Part shown: piece by piece, positions 1 to 9,876 of the stretch
Numbering within the stretch: position 1 is the stretch's first letter
How the letters are laid out: the number at the start of each line of letters is the position of its first letter
Assembly (NCBI RefSeq): GCF_000004825.1
Contig: NW_008805073.1
Span: 1,116,001 to 1,180,000, forward strand
DNA: 64,000 bases
Origin: Heterostelium album PN500
Taxonomy: Eukaryota; Evosea; Eumycetozoa; Acytosteliales; Acytosteliaceae
Direction: 5' to 3'
Notes under the pieces: generated by a model
Told to the model about the DNA's origin: nothing
Databases searched by the model: none
The model's input: only the letters and a program-made list of their open reading frames with translations
Made by a program: the position numbers and the translations under genes

Positions 1-1
1 T

Positions 2-1489
2 TATCCTACCAATTCATTTTCGTACTCTAAGCTTGCAATATTACTTTCTAATGGTGAATCAATCACACTTAATGATGGCCAAACAATGACACGACAACAA
101 CTACTCTTGAAGCCAATAGAATATAATCCAACTAGTTCAGATACATATTTTAACCTTGCAACGACGCTTTCAAGTGGTGAATCAATCACACTTAATAATG
201 GACAATCAATGACTGACAGACAACTATACTCGAAAGCTATAGAATTGGATCCAACCCATTCAAATTCATATCATAACCTTGCAACGACGCTTTCAAGTGG
301 TGAATCAATCACACTTAATAATGGACAATCAATGACAGACAGACAACTATACTTGAAATCAATAGAATATGATCCAACCAATTTCAAATCATATTATATC
401 CTTGCAAATTCACTTTCAAGAGGTGAATCAATCATTCTTAATAATGGATTGTCAATGACTACACAACAATTATACTTGAAATCAATAGAATGTGATCCGA
501 CCAATGCCGATTTATATATAAGAATTGGATGTACACTTTCAAGTGGAGAGTCAATCATACTACCAAATGGACAAACAATGACACAACAACAGATATATTT
601 AAAATCAGTAGAGTGTGGTCCAACATATTCATATTCATATTATAACCTTGCAACCACACTCTCAGGTGAAGAATCAATCATACTACCTAATGGACAATCA
701 ATGACTGCGCGAAAACTATACTTTAAATCAATAGAGTGTGATCCAACAAATTCCAAATCATATACTAACCTTGCAACTATACTTTCAAGTGGTGAATCAA
801 CCATACTTAATAATGGACAATCTATGACACAACAACAACTATACTTGAAATCAATAGAATGTGATCCAACATATTACCATCCATACATTGGCCTTGCAAC
901 AACACTTTCAAGAGGTGAATCAATCATACTTCCAAATGGACAATCTATGACACAACAACAACTATACTTGAAATCAATAGAATGCGATCCAACATATTAC
1001 CATCCATACATTGTCCTTGCAACGACACTTTCGGACGGTGAATCAATTATACTTCCAAATGGACAATCAATGACAGAACAACAACTATGTTGTAAATCAA
1101 TAGAATGTGATCCAACCTATCCATATTCTTATAATATCCTTGCAACAACACTTTCAAATGATGAATCAATCATACTTCCTAGCGGAAAAGCAATGACAAA
1201 GAAACAACTATTCTTAAAATCAATAGAATGTGATCCAACCAATTCAGATTCATATCATATACTTGCAATTACACTATCCCTACATGAAACAATCAGACTC
1301 CAGAATCATGTTCTAATGACAAAACAACAACTATTATTGGAATCACTAAGATTAAATCAAACACAATCATGGGCTTACCGATCGATTGGATTAACACTTT
1401 TGAACAACAAACAAACAATTACACTTCCAAATGGACAACAAATGTCAAGGAGACAACTACTTCAAAAAGCAAGAATAAATAAAAAATAA
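2..1489 (+). CDS. TPR-like 41-residue repeat protein (5' end outside window)
   Basis: The frame is open from base 2, so the gene begins upstream; the first ATG inside the window (86) falls within a repeat and is not the start. The protein is a run of about eleven 41-residue units plus a short last unit ending in QKARINKK. Each unit reads roughly MTxQQLYLKSIECDPT, a short variable stretch, YxxLATTLSxGESI and LPNGQS. The LATTL helix followed by the SIECDP helix matches the A and B helices of a tetratricopeptide repeat, with about seven extra residues (I-LPNGQ-MT) between them, giving 41 instead of 34. No signal peptide, membrane segment or catalytic domain is visible. TPR arrays usually bind proteins, but the partner is unknown. 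The terminal unit is nearly identical to the end of a broken relative at 52426-53160. The open frame and repeat reading are certain; the TPR assignment is inference. Confidence 0.8.
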   Translation, partial: YPTNSFSYSKLAILLSNGESITLNDGQTMTRQQLLLKPIEYNPTSSDTYFNLATTLSSGESITLNNGQSMTDRQLYSKAIELDPTHSNSYHNLATTLSSGESITLNNGQSMTDRQLYLKSIEYDPTNFKSYYILANSLSRGESIILNNGLSMTTQQLYLKSIECDPTNADLYIRIGCTLSSGESIILPNGQTMTQQQIYLKSVECGPTYSYSYYNLATTLSGEESIILPNGQSMTARKLYFKSIECDPTNSKSYTNLATILSSGESTILNNGQSMTQQQLYLKSIECDPTYYHPYIGLATTLSRGESIILPNGQSMTQQQLYLKSIECDPTYYHPYIVLATTLSDGESIILPNGQSMTEQQLCCKSIECDPTYPYSYNILATTLSNDESIILPSGKAMTKKQLFLKSIECDPTNSDSYHILAITLSLHETIRLQNHVLMTKQQLLLESLRLNQTQSWAYRSIGLTLLNNKQTITLPNGQQMSRRQLLQKARINKK

Positions 1490-1891
1490 CTCGTCGGTTG
1501 TCTGGTACATGGTGGTGATTTGATCTGAAGACACTTAAAGTCGGATGAGTAGGTATTATTATATTCTCTTTTTTAAAATATTGATTTATTAATATTGTTT
1601 ACTTTTAGATCGAATTCTAATTGGTATTTGCAACTAGATGAAACTTAATTCCCCGTCGAATTGATTTTTCTTAATTGTTTTCCACTTGACCAAGATTCAA
1701 ATTTGTTTGAATAAATATCTTAATTATAGATGTTATAAATGACAAATTTTTGTAGAGTTTTTTACCAATTTTATTTTTTAAATTCATGAAATAATTGGGA
1801 AACCTAGGTTTGACTGTCTCAAATTTGTTTCCACGGTCAATAATGGCAACCTATATTTTTATAACAATTAGCTAAATCTTTCGAAAAAAAA
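1490..1891. other. intergenic, A+T rich
   Basis: No coding fragment or structured element was recognised between the repeat gene and the transposase relic. It presumably holds the 3' flank of the former. Confidence 0.5.
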
Positions 1892-2495
1892 CTAATAAAT
1901 AGAATAAAATAGAATATTAAATACCTTTTGATTCATTTTCGTGAATAAAACACCTTTCTCATCAGAGGTTATCACATTCTTTGGTTGAATTTGGTTTTCT
2001 ACTATCACTTTATGAACACTCTGGATGAAACCTTGAAATTCGGCCTCTTTCTCCGCTTTTAATCTGGCTTCATCTTGAAACTTAACCTTTCTTAACTTTA
2101 AGATCGGATATTTTGTTTCAGCTTTGTCCACCAGTCACGACCAGGGTGACGACTCATTGTATAGCCATATTGTCATATACCTTTCCGACCACCCAATTTA
2201 GAATATTCTCTTTCGTTATCGGAATATTCTTGGTATTTGATTCATCTACCATCTTTATCATCTCTAATTCTTCTGCTTCGGTGAGATATCTGCCTCTTGG
2301 CTTAAAGGAGAGGTTATTTTTTTTCTTGGATATCTCACTTTCAGAAACTCCATACTTTTGAGAGAGCTCCTTTTGAGTAAAACCTGTATCGTTTTGAATT
2401 TCATTTATTGCTTCCATCAACCTCTCTTCTCTGCTCATTTGACTAATCCTCTGAGGTGTTACACGTATGATATTGCTTAATTCTTGTGTATCCTC
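1892..2495 (-). mobile_element. decayed pogo/Tc5-like DNA transposon transposase
   Basis: Read on the minus strand, 2438-2154 encodes an N-terminal helix-turn-helix of the psq type (FTQKELSQKYGVSESEIS). A second frame just downstream reads SRHPGRDWWTKLKQ, the signature of the CENP-B/Tc5 DNA-binding helix. A third frame (2131-1892) continues with ILKLRKVKFQDEARLKAE and reaches ITSDEKGVLF, which corresponds to the first catalytic Asp block (MDETGF-like) of pogo/Tc5 transposases. The three blocks are in the family order but in different frames, and the frame ends before the second and third acidic residues. The copy is therefore broken at least twice and truncated. The frame is open upstream of the first ATG to 2495. 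I could not find convincing terminal inverted repeats. Family placement is by motif memory only. Confidence 0.65.
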
Positions 2496-2914
2496 CTATT
2501 AAAAGTGCTATATTAGCACCATCTTTTCTAAATAATAACATAATTTTTAAATAATGTTAAACTCGACATACCATTGCATTGATACATTCTATTTTAATAT
2601 AACTTTGTTTATTTTTATCTTAAAATCTACAGATATTAATAACTTAGCTTCAAAAAAAAACAATATTAATTTTTTTAAAAATTTTCACAAATTTGTGCAG
2701 AAATGAGAAGGCAAATTTCCAACGATCGTGACTGGGTCGTTCTCAATTAAAAAGGTGGGAGGTCGAAAATCTTGATTTTTTTTCTGTTTCTCAAGAGAAT
2801 AAATCAAATTAAGATAAAACTCGTTTTTTCACCTATTTAAATTGAATGTCAAAATAATAAGAAAAAAAAACAATCATATCATCAATAGCAAACAATAACA
2901 TAATAAATATAAAA

Positions 2915-3396
2915 ATGCAATCATATAAATTATTTATTATTTTATTTTTAACCATTTTATCTGTACATTTAATTGTATCTCAAGATAGTAGTGATTCTTC
3001 AGATGATGGTAAAACATTCCAATTTTGTACCAATTGTAACAATGATAATTGTAATACATTATCCTGTACAACTGTTCGTACAAAAACCTGTTGGTATATC
3101 ATAGATCCATGTTCACTAGATTATTTGTATGTATTTATTTACGTACCACTCAGAATCTCGATAATTAATTTATTTTCTTTTCTTTTCCAAAAATCGACAA
3201 TAGTGGATACTATGAATTTGATGTCGTTAAAGGTGTGGAAGGACTCGTTGTTAGAACTTACTCTTATAATCAAACCGGTTGTATGATGAGTGGACATATC
3301 CAAAATATTTATGATTCACCATGTGATACTTGCGTGACTAATCCAACTATGCCATATCAACAATATTACAATTGTAATTCAACCAGATTATATTAA
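2915..3396 (+). CDS. small secreted Cys-rich protein
   Basis: Two exons, 2915-3126 and 3204-3396, give 134 residues; the donor is GTATGT and the acceptor AATAG, and the join restores the frame through FGYYEFD. Residues 1-22 form a hydrophobic signal peptide (KLFIILFLTILSV) ending near VSQ. An acidic Ser/Asp stretch follows, then a region with paired cysteines (FCTNCNNDNC, SCTTV, TCW, DPC) and a second cysteine group near the C terminus (TGCMM, SPCDTC, YNC). This layout fits the many small extracellular, disulfide-bonded proteins of dictyostelids. I do not recognise a named family. An ATG inside AT-rich leader with A tracts immediately upstream fits local gene style. Confidence 0.8.
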
Positions 3397-3888
3397 ATAC
3401 TCCTAATTTTGTAAATAAATCGATTTAAAATAACCTTTCAATCTTTAAAGAACTGGGTTGTTTTCTATTGATTTCACTGACTGATCATTAAAAAAAAAAA
3501 AAAAAACTAGGGATCCTATAAAACTAAACTGTTTAAATTTCAAAACTTGAACCTGATCTGATTTGTGTTAAATATAACCACGCAATTAATTAATGGGATT
3601 TGAGACCACCCATTAAATCAAAGAAAGAATTTGCAAAAAAAATTTTTGCATAAATTTTGGTGGCAACAACGCACAAAACTGTCAAATTTTTTTGAATTTT
3701 TTTTTAAGAAGGCGCCAAACTTTTTGGCTTGTGCACTCTTGATATGCTTAGAATTCGTGTGGTCACACCTAAGCACAACTGAATGCATACTAGCAATTGT
3801 TCTAACATAATGATAATAGTTATCATTTTTTATCCTTGTTGTAGGACAGAAGAATAATGATTATCATTTTAACCATATATATATAAAT
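3397..3888. other. intergenic with a promoter-proximal inverted repeat
   Basis: Mostly A/T runs. Bases 3746-3774 can fold: GCTTAG (3746-3751) pairs with CTAAGC (3769-3774), and GTGTG (3757-3761) with CACAC (3764-3768), leaving a five-base bulge on the left side. It lies about 115 bp before the phytochelatin synthase ATG, with a TATATATATAA tract between them. Confidence 0.45.
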
Positions 3889-4692
3889 ATGATAAGTAAT
3901 AAAACAGATCAAGGTAGTAGTGGTAGTAGTAGTAATTGTTGTTCCAATGACAACAACATTGAAAGTTATTACAAGTTATCATTACCACCAAATCATATCG
4001 AGTTTTCATCGGAAGAGGGTAAAAAAATATTTAGAGAAGCTATACAATCAAAATATATGGAAGGTTTTTTCGTATTAGCTGAACATTCTACACCTCAAAG
4101 CGATCTAACAAGTATGATTTATAATTATCTAATTATCATTAATAATAATAGTATTAATAATCAATAATAATTTAAATTAGATTGTAGTTTAGCAACATTA
4201 GCAATGGTCTTGAATTCATTAAAAGTTGATCCTAAAAGAATTTGGAAAGGTAGTTGGCGGTGGTTTGTAGAAGATATGTTACCATGTTGTATGACAAGAG
4301 AGACTATAACCAGAAGAGGAATGACATTCAAAGAGTTTGCATGTTTATCTAGATGTAATGGCGCATCGGTTCAAGAGTTTCCAGGTGATCATATTGATTT
4401 GGATTTATTTAGAGAGTTTTTAAGAGATGCTTGTAGTACTGATAAAAAACATTTGGTACTATGCTACGATAGGAAATCATTGGGCCAAGTTGGAACTGGA
4501 CATTATAGTCCAGTGGGTGGATATCATCAAGAAAGAGATTTGGCATTGGTAATGGATGTTGCCAGATTTAAATATCCAACTTATTGGGTACCTGTAAAAG
4601 CACTTTGGGAGTCGGTAAGATTTGTTGATGGAATAAGTACAAGAGGTTTTTATATCATATCATCATCACCATCATCATCTTTGCAGAATTAA
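3889..4692 (+). CDS. phytochelatin synthase (catalytic domain only)
   Basis: Exons 3889-4111 and 4181-4692 encode 244 residues. The enzyme is a papain-like dipeptidyltransferase that joins gamma-Glu-Cys units of glutathione into metal-binding phytochelatins. The N-terminal part aligns with plant enzymes (KLSLPPNHIEFSSEEGKKIF, MEGFF), and the core is unmistakable: KRIWKGSWRWF, GTGHYSPVGGY, DVARFKYP, YWVPVKALWE. The inferred triad is Cys76 (in NCSLATLAMV), His182 and Asp200; their spacing of 106 and 124 residues equals that of Arabidopsis PCS1 (Cys56, His162, Asp180). The intron splits the codon just before the nucleophilic Cys. The usual Gly after Cys is Ser here. The plant-type C-terminal Cys-rich half is missing: the frame ends in a short Ser run and a stop, so the protein resembles the short bacterial forms in length. 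No targeting signal is seen, so a cytosolic location is likely. Confidence 0.93.
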
Positions 4693-4721
4693 AAATAAAA
4701 ATGATTTCAACATCACCAACT

Positions 4722-5000
4722 CTATATCTTAAACTGATAGACTGAATAACAACCTCCAACAAAATCGAGAGAACCAGTTACCGCTGCCTCTATTAATAAG
4801 GTACTATTCCATTATGCATTTCGATACTTTGAATGAAGATACTGAATGGTTGGTAAATGATAAAACGCATATTTAATAGATCTATTTATTACAGATAAGA
4901 AATCTTGAATCCATTTTAACACAGATTTATTGTAATTATCCAACAACATTACTTTACTTATTCTCAAATTCACTCTGATTGTTTTAAAAAAAAAATTCAT
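4722..5000 (-). pseudogene. decayed ankyrin-repeat gene fragment
   Basis: On the minus strand one frame (5000-4812) ends in YHLPTIQYLHSKYRNA, close to the dictyostelid ankyrin pattern GHLxxVxYLHS. After its stop the next frame continues as STLLIEAAVTGSLDFVGG and stops at 4722, which again fits an ankyrin unit (DAAxxGSLDIV). The change of frame inside one repeat suggests a relic of a member of the large dictyostelid ankyrin family. It overlaps the 3' flank of the phytochelatin synthase gene on the other strand. Support is pattern resemblance only. Confidence 0.4.
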
Positions 5001-5159
5001 TAAAAAAGTAACGTTTCACTATGAAAATAGTTAAGTTCATTCTTTCAATTATTATTTCATAAAGTCAGATAAACAAAGAATAACAAATAATAATAATAAT
5101 TATTTTATTTAAATAAATAATTGTAGAAAGTTGTTTCTATGAATTAAGATGATCTTATA

Positions 5160-5302
5160 TCATAATAGTTGTCTTTTTTTTTTGTTGACTGTGAGGAAGG
5201 TCTTCATTATGTTTCTTACACCGTAATGCATTACCAAAGTTGGGTAGAATATCTTCATAAACTCTTTTTCCCAATGATGATGTGAATTGGAGGGGTCCCA
5301 AC
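5160..5302 (-). pseudogene. isolated exon-like fragment, family unknown
   Basis: Minus-strand frame reading GPLQFTSSLGKRVYEDILPN and then FGNALRCKKHNEDLPHSQQ, preceded by an acceptor-like AACTAG and closed by a stop. Composition is protein-like and unlike the surrounding A/T runs. A further protein-like frame lies upstream on the same strand (5575-5390, with DKFLTWDQRTLLSSSKPAF). No start codon or convincing splice partner was found, so it may be the last exon of a lost gene. Function not recognised. Confidence 0.3.
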
Positions 5303-5737
5303 CTAGTTTTGTGTTAGATTATCTAAGCCAAAGAATTATAGTATTTTAGGAAATCAGAACATAAATACATCAAAAAAAAAAAAAAAAAATTAGAACCATA
5401 TTTTAAATAAGCAAGAGAAATTTCTATCAATGTAAATAAATGCTGGTTTCGAAGATGACAATAAAGTTCTTTGATCCCAGGTTAGAAATTTGTCAAAAAC
5501 TTTTGAGAAATCAAAAAAATCCAAAAAAAAAAAAAAAAATTTGGATATTTCGTGTCGGCTATTATTTTTTTTCATAATAAAAATAAGATCTTATTATTTA
5601 TTTGTACATTAATATTTTTATTGTATAATCAATTGTTGTTGTTATAATATTTATTTTTCATTCAATTAATCAATCAATTCAATTCGAAATACGATAAAAT
5701 AATTGATTTTGTTATTACAAGTTCACTAACAAAAACG

Positions 5738-5776
5738 CACACACACACACAAACAAACACACACACACACACACAC
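5738..5776. repeat. CA/CAAA microsatellite
   Basis: Two runs of alternating CA separated by a short AAACAAAC spacer. Confidence 0.9.
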
Positions 5777-6424
5777 GCAAGATAATTATTAATTTTATTT
5801 TTAATCCTAATCATATATAAACAAAACAAAAACAAAACAAAAATAAAAACAAAATAAAAACAAAACAGAATAAAACAAATCAAAGCATAGTATAGCATAG
5901 CACCTTTCTCAATTCACTTATTATTTACAGTAGTTTTTGTTTATTATTTATATTTTGTAAAACAATTTAATATTTCATTGCAATTTAATCTTTCTATTTC
6001 TGTATAAACAACAACACCAACAACAATAACATTAACAACGAACACACCACACCCATACATAATATATTTATACATATATATTTACCACACGCAATCTAAC
6101 AACTTCAAGTATAGAGCAAATTAATTTACACAAAACATATCTATCTATCTATCACCAACTCGAATCTAAATTGAAGATCAAGATTTGCATGAATATTCAC
6201 CTACATTGTCTATAAATGGTTTATGCTTTTAATGAAAATCTGTAGTAAGGCAGTAGTAGTAGCAATTTAAACGTGGATCAACAATAGCAGCAGCAACGAC
6301 AATCAACAACCAACATCATCATATTTAATCAATCAAAGTTAATACACTAAATTATCGATAGTAGTAGATAATCTAAAAAAGATAAAAATAGTTTACCCAA
6401 TAATTAAAAATAGACTCGAGTATC

Positions 6425-9049
6425 ATGATTAGTACAAGTCCAGGAAATCAATCTTCTTTCTTGATACCGAACAATAGTAATAGTAGTGGCAACAATGCTA
6501 CTTTGAATTCAGGTAGTTTTATCAATGGTGCTAACGTTAGAAGTGGTAGTGTCATAGGAATTAGTAACAGTAATATAAGCAACAATAACAATAGTAATAC
6601 ATTCAAAGGACACTCCAGAACGAACCACAGCAATGGTGGAAACAACACTATTGGTAACTACTTTGAAGCACCGCTTTTCCAAGAGGGTTTCGGTTCATTC
6701 TTGAAATCCGGTGAATTCAGTGACCTAACCATTCACTCCGAAGGCAAACAATATCATCTTCATCGAGTAATACTTGCGCATTCATCAAAATACTTTTCAG
6801 ACTATTTCGATTTAGATAATAATAATAGTAATAATAATAATAATAATAGTAATAATAAAATGACAACAATAAAAGAAATAACAACAACAAATTATAATAA
6901 TAATAGTAATAGTAATAATAATGATATACCAGTAACAACATATTTCACAAAGATTGATAATAATAACTATGAGCTGAAAGGACCTTTCATTGAACATTTC
7001 GATATGGTAGTTAATTATATGTATGAAGGTAGAGTTAATTTGACACCAAAGAATGCGCTGCCGTTGTTGTCACTGTCGAACTGCTTCCAAATCAAAGGCC
7101 TGAAAAAGTATGCTACCTTCTACCTGACCAATTCGATCACCAAAGAGAATGCATTCTTCATGCTGAACAAAGCGATTCACATCAACTCTGACGACCTTAC
7201 GACCAAGTGCATCACTGTGATTTGCAAGCATTTCAATCAAATGATACAACCACACTTTTCACATATCTTTACACAACCACAACCATTCATAATGCAACCC
7301 AATTACTTTACAAACAATAACAACAACAACAACAACAACAACAATACATCAACTGCAAACTATAGTGATGAACTCGATAGTATTGCAACTGTAGATCAAT
7401 TCACCAGTAACCTTGAATCATCATTGAACAACAACACCACTTCCGAGCCAACAAGTACAAACTCTGATAGTGATGATAGTGATTTAGATTCTTTCTCTTC
7501 TTCAACAACTGCAACAACAACAACAACAATAACTAATAATAATAATACACATAGTAATAGCAGTCACCATCATCAATCATCAATTCATATTCCACAAACA
7601 TCCAATCCAATTGGTATCAGTTCAAAATATGGATCACCATCACCTTCCAATTCGATACTTTCTTCGTCGATGGCCAATGATAAATCTTTGAACATCTCAA
7701 CTATCCACACCATTCCAGAGTTACTGTCATTGCCAATCTCTATTATGATTCGTCTGATGCGTCAGAATAACCTGTCGGTCTCAAACGAAGCTGTGGTTTA
7801 CAAGACCATAGTCAAGTACATTCAAGCCAACAAATCGAGTCTATCCGAACAAGATATCGAATCACTCTTTGAATGTGTCAGATTCCCGCTGTTTAACTAT
7901 CAGCAGCTCGAGGAAGTACAAGACAATACACTCATTCCAAAGTCATTGATAACTGAAGCACTCATGCTCAGACTCCGATTGCACGAAGGTCCAAAAGATG
8001 TCAACTCAGCATCGAACCTCTCACTCTCACCATCGAACAATCTATTGCAATCCAATTCAAAGTCACCCACTTCATCATCGATCAACGTACAGTACTCTGG
8101 TGGAAATAATATAAACAGCAACACAACATCAACATCAACAACAGCAACATCATCAAGCATTCAAATTACACCATCCGTCATTGTAACATCTTCATCATTA
8201 CCATCATCTTCACTACTCACTTCAACCCTTACATCAGCATTATCATCAACTCTTAACATTAACAATATCAATAACAGCAATAGTAGTAATAATAACACTG
8301 GATCAATACTTACAAGTTTGAGTAATAATAGTAGTAATAGTTCGATTGGAGATTCTCTGGTGGCATCTACAGAGTCGGCAAACGATAGTTCTGCACTGAT
8401 ACGAAGAACTCCACGTGCACCTTTTGCTATCTCACTAGAGTACAACAATGAGATGAAAGGTGTTTTCTACTATATTGGAACGAATGGTTTGAAGGATGAA
8501 TGGTCGAATCCCGCCAACAGAGGACGTGTTCGTGTAACATTCTCATCCATTGAGAAAGGTAATGTTACTGATGTAGTCGGTAGACAACCAACTGAATGCT
8601 GGACAATGGACGTTCCTGCATCTTGGATTGCGATCAACCTTGGATCCAGTCGTACACTGGTACCAACCTTTTACACACTCCGACACGGTGGTAACAGTAA
8701 AGCCGATTGTCTTCGTAATTGGACATTACAAGGTTCAATGGATAGTAAAGTAAGTTAGCATTATTATCAATATAACATTTATTAAAGTGTGTGTTATTTA
8801 TTTATTTGTTTCTAATATTATTTATTTTCATTCAAATTTTAGAATTGGACTATCCTATCGAGACACAGTAATGATAGTTCTTTGAATGGTAACTACAGTA
8901 CATGGACATGTCCAATCGAAAATTGTACACAAGCATACAGACATTTTAGAATTCTCCAGACCGGAAGAAATTCAACGAACCACAATTTCCTTTCGCTCTC
9001 TGGCATTGAGTTTTACGGTGATCTTTATGAAACTAGAAAAGACGATTGA
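6425..9049 (+). CDS. BTB-BACK protein with C-terminal discoidin/F5-8C-like domain
   Basis: Exons 6425-8749 and 8843-9049 encode 843 residues; the donor is GTAAGT and the join is in phase (LQGSMDSK then NWTILSRHSNDSSL). After a Ser/Asn-rich leader the BTB/POZ domain starts near residue 95 (LKSGEFSDLTIHSEG, HRVILAHSSKYF), is interrupted by an Asn/Thr tract, and resumes with VVNYMYEGRVNL. A BACK-type helical region follows, itself split by a long Asn/Ser/Thr insertion (about residues 290-420). From about residue 660 a galactose-binding-like beta domain follows (GVFYYIGTNGLKDEWSNP, FYTLRHGG, LRNWTLQGS, HFRILQTG, LSLSGIEFYG). The same order of domains occurs in BTBD9-like and plant BTB proteins, where BTB-BACK commonly bridges to Cullin-3 ubiquitin ligase; that role is inferred. 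The homopolymer insertions sit in loops between conserved blocks. Confidence 0.88.
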
Positions 9050-9876
9050 ATCACTCAAAAATCAAATAATATAACTCTTTGATAAATATTATATAAATAT
9101 AAATAAAAAAGATTTCTAATTATTTGTTTAGAAAAAAAATAAAAAATAATAATAAAAAAAGTAGTACTTTTTAAATTTTATTATATATAAAATATATAAA
9201 ATATATATAAAATAAATGAATTCATTTTATACCATCGAAACTTGATTTGAAAACCGCACTATCTTATCTTTAAAATGCTAAAAACAAAAAAAGCGATTTA
9301 ACTTAATTCTTTTAAAAAAAATTCAAAGCGATATGGGTAGTTGTTTGAACAGTACAGTAAAAATGGATCGATTAAAACTTGATGGTGTCAAAAGTTTAAT
9401 ATATTATTTTTTAGAAATATGAAAGAAATATCCAAAAAAAAAAAAGTATACTTTTTTGACAATTTTAGAGATTTTATTATTTGTAAAATCATGAATACCA
9501 ACCTTAAATATGATGTCACTTTAGGAACAAATCTTAAGTTTCCTAAGATTCTTTCACCTAAAGTTCCAAATCTTTTCTACTTGCTAAATAGGATATTAAA
9601 ATAAACGAATCAGAAAATACCAAAGAAGATTCCGGACATCTCAAAGGAGTATAAAAACTGACAACCAAAAAACATTATTTTCAAAAATTAAATTTGTTAT
9701 TTTTATTTTTATTTTTATTTTTTTGGTAGATCGTCCTCCAACATTCATTGGTAACACCCCCACACCTCAATCAATCATCTCATCATTACCGATTTACATT
9801 AAAACAACACTTAATCAATAACATATATTATTATAATAATTATATATTATAACCAATAGTAATAATAATAATAATA
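9050..9876. other. intergenic, 3' and 5' flanks
   Basis: A/T runs and no supported coding frame. Bases 9600-9660 are less A/T rich and contain a possible GTATAAAA box (about 9650). The sequence just before 9877 is an ATAATA-rich leader. Confidence 0.5.

Larger units (their letters stand above)
4693..6424. other. long intergenic region with relic coding pieces and the BTB gene leader
   Basis: Apart from the relics listed separately (4722-5302), this stretch is A/T runs, a CA microsatellite near 5738-5776 and, from about 5880 on, CA/AT-rich sequence that looks like promoter and 5' leader of the gene at 6425. Confidence 0.5.

Noticed and set aside
5738-5776. Direct repeats considered as CRISPR-like
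   Set aside because: Simple CA microsatellite in a eukaryotic genome without spacers or cas genes.
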